A DNA stretch of 64,000 nt from Lachnospiraceae bacterium (GTDB lineage Bacteria > Bacillota > Clostridia > Lachnospirales > Lachnospiraceae), in assembly GCA_009779895.1 (NCBI GenBank), contig WRBB01000006.1, positions 1 to 64,000 on the forward strand. The letters run 5' to 3'. The first letter of the stretch is position 1, and each line of letters opens with the position of its first letter. The notes under the pieces were generated by a model. It searched no databases. It was not told the origin of the DNA and saw only the letters and a program-made list of their open reading frames with translations. Position numbers and translations under genes: made by a program. Below, one piece after another: positions 63,601 to 64,000 of the stretch.

Positions 63601-64000
63601 CACCGTGCATACCCAAACGGTTTCCTGTCCCCCTGACCACAACTGTCCCAGCTTGTGCATCCACCAACCCCCCCCGGTTTGTTTCTGCATTGGCTCCTGT
63701 ATTGGTGGTACTTCCACCACGCCAAGTCATAGGACGATCCCAACCATAGGTCATTCTAGTCTGACGCTGTGTTGTTCCCTCTACTACAATTCCTGTTCCT
63801 GTTTGTACATCACCATCTAACACAACGGTCCAATTGGCATTTCCTGTTCCCGCTGTAAAAGCATAACCCAAGGCTGCTCCCGTTCGTGTAATTGTAACAT
63901 TTTCTAAAATCAATGTTGTCGGTCCTGAAACCGTACCCAAACTAGCAATATTATTTGCATTGGTCACCGTAATGGTATAACCATTTCCATTAATGCGAAT
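60638..64000 (-). CDS. Giant surface protein, 3' part: beta-helix adhesin-like region, Ig-like domain, WxL-like C-terminus
   Basis: The frame is open to the window edge (about 1,120 codons seen; the 5' end is missing). The N-terminal part visible (about 560 residues) is Gly/Asn/Thr-rich with recurring short beta-strand units such as GSGTIDIGERAILNIRNVG and GGNLSVRNYIANG, like pectate-lyase-like adhesive beta-helices. A domain around 660-770 and an Ig-like repeat (about 785-870: TAEPFSIIRVSVNNAWVMDV) follow. The C-terminal 165 residues resemble a WxL domain: FGTMYVGAG, VVTDTRLNRDAWRVEAIL and, at the very end, GSYTAVIEWTVMQGLPD. WxL domains bind peptidoglycan without a sortase, and no LPXTG signal is present. 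Function is presumably adhesion; the assignment is by pattern only. Confidence 0.75.
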   Translation of the reverse strand: MRINGNGYTITVTNANNIASLGTVSGPTTLILENVTITRTGAALGYAFTAGTGNANWTVVLDGDVQTGTGIVVEGTTQRQTRMTYGWDRPMTWRGGSTTNTGANAETNRGGLVDAQAGTVVVRGTGNRLGMHGDGTTDNRHHIFIRDFRMEQDSSLYTTSGGGSGAAIRIAGSGTIDIGERAILNIRNVGTRAGTPAGGTGNVAAWATEISGVRSDGINGLIGNTILRPGAQVDIEAHKSAFVSRSSHTLVMQTGAVMNLTNNHQRGFALLLSPRVDLRSNKVRADMNLTQTYSIALSGVGTELNIFAHGAAIDQGSGGMHVAGDNSSISVNDGAALRVYGARDTAMHLLGDDFNFVVGENGLMRIISHGYGLGVPGWAGGAAGGGQSTLRFLAARRATFDIDGGTVYITASRGKNRSQGLRFSGEANNVRIRNGGNLSVRNYIANGNDNTAVNQWGNAMGPMGGGIFFTSRAEQAGGTDTFVLEDRYSQVDIFSYSSIALGGHDTTGIVRVEAGPETVFTATGSRPVGQSIFRGARLHFSIDEPLYFDFRNNGGGRVFSSIHTAGNPSLFEGNNTDLAIWAMDPDTFEGEPIYAWTNFDFNVTGTNFNTVVSATDADFQTEFGAMTPDFGRLSANNATAVINWLRIPTNADGRVYGHVSVGEGRPDVVGGVNLSMRDAWPGEVYVEVEFEDVDGNVVHTGEGATDERAMFGVDPIQEGLFQVVFEQDNAPALLGEGYTAGVIGARRWSGGRTLANDGRGRPSRTEDILSNIERTRDVMPPAQVTLAPALSTIAPGTENITGTAEPFSIIRVSVNNAWVMDVPNVVRTVQADGITGAFTFSLAGVTLAHGQEVRVHASDERGMGGVNPYTQRPETPFGINHNLYDILNSPITVAPNNGLPSTAGGIAAGWIGGSTTRPLTLNGHFVNGNIQGINPIPFHDAIIPAAVMRLVEYTGTLTISGPNVIDFGTMYVGAGARFGNRLPHTDIVVTDTRLNRDAWRVEAILISRCGESEAFCECDEPIHLYNMAMSHELPNGLVRRHADGVGGFMSSILTPQSAVVFHSHTPANTPGTLLPPESTNISGPWNSTNNGLMVETFGEMVRVGSYTAVIEWTVMQGLPD

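Noticed and set aside
1..64000. CRISPR arrays, rRNA genes, insertion sequences or prophage genes
   Set aside because: No regularly spaced repeats, rRNA-like sequence, transposase or phage structural genes were seen on either strand.

Overview
The window looks like a chromosomal segment of a low-G+C Gram-positive anaerobe of the class Clostridia, most likely in or near the Lachnospirales. The clues are the Asp23-nusB-xseA-xseB-ispA-dxs-tlyA-nadK-argR-recN block, MurT-GatD, ScpA-ScpB, the cmk-ispH-S1 arrangement, genes of the DUF1836, DUF5721 and DUF4358 families, a short B12-dependent methionine synthase and a tungsten-type aldehyde ferredoxin oxidoreductase. The genus cannot be fixed from the sequence alone. 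No prophage, insertion sequence, CRISPR array or rRNA was seen.

Layout. From about 0.3 to 37.4 kb nearly every gene is on the minus strand, in tightly packed and often overlapping runs. Read from the high-coordinate end these are: a metallophosphoesterase, scpA, scpB, leuA, an Xaa-Pro aminopeptidase, an RpiR-type regulator and a HI0933-like flavoprotein; then cmk, ispH and S1; then ruvA, ruvB, a beta-hydroxyacid dehydrogenase, mgsA and prfC. An accessory patch follows at 19.6-21.9 kb (an AlbA_2 regulator and wreckage of a two-component system), then a Mg2+ P-type ATPase. Next comes the long Asp23-to-recN block, continuing into glgA, metF, metH and alaS, and finally rpsU with its own strong promoter. 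The sporulation genes that flank this block in spore formers (spoIIIA on one side, spoIVB-spo0A on the other) are absent on both sides.

From 37.4 to 40.3 kb the plus strand carries a J-domain protein and murT-gatD, which amidate peptidoglycan D-glutamate. From 40.3 to 54.6 kb the minus strand holds four groups. The first is an aldehyde oxidoreductase operon (polyferredoxin, AOR, MoaD-like protein). The second is a zinc-ribbon / LspA-like / NudC / YitT / unknown-protein run. The third is an atypical clpX, ligA and rluF. The fourth is an SGNH / DUF4358 / MBOAT / DHHW set that probably O-acetylates a cell-surface polymer.

From 54.7 to 64 kb the strands alternate: DUF5721 and DUF1836 genes (+), a PHP phosphoesterase (-), a zinc-ribbon membrane protein (+) and tRNA-Pro. 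A near-consensus promoter then opens a structured RNA leader in front of a polar amino-acid ABC transporter operon (+). Last is the 3' part of a very large minus-strand surface protein: a beta-helix adhesin-like region, an Ig-like domain and a C-terminal WxL-like domain, running off the window edge.

The parts most worth further study are the leader RNA at 57.9-58.05 kb, with two mutually exclusive stems; the SGNH/DUF4358/MBOAT/DHHW set; the AOR operon with a MoaD-like protein ending Gly-Ala-Gly; the WxL-like giant surface protein; a G9 tract inside gatD; and the fused, frameshifted two-component remnant.
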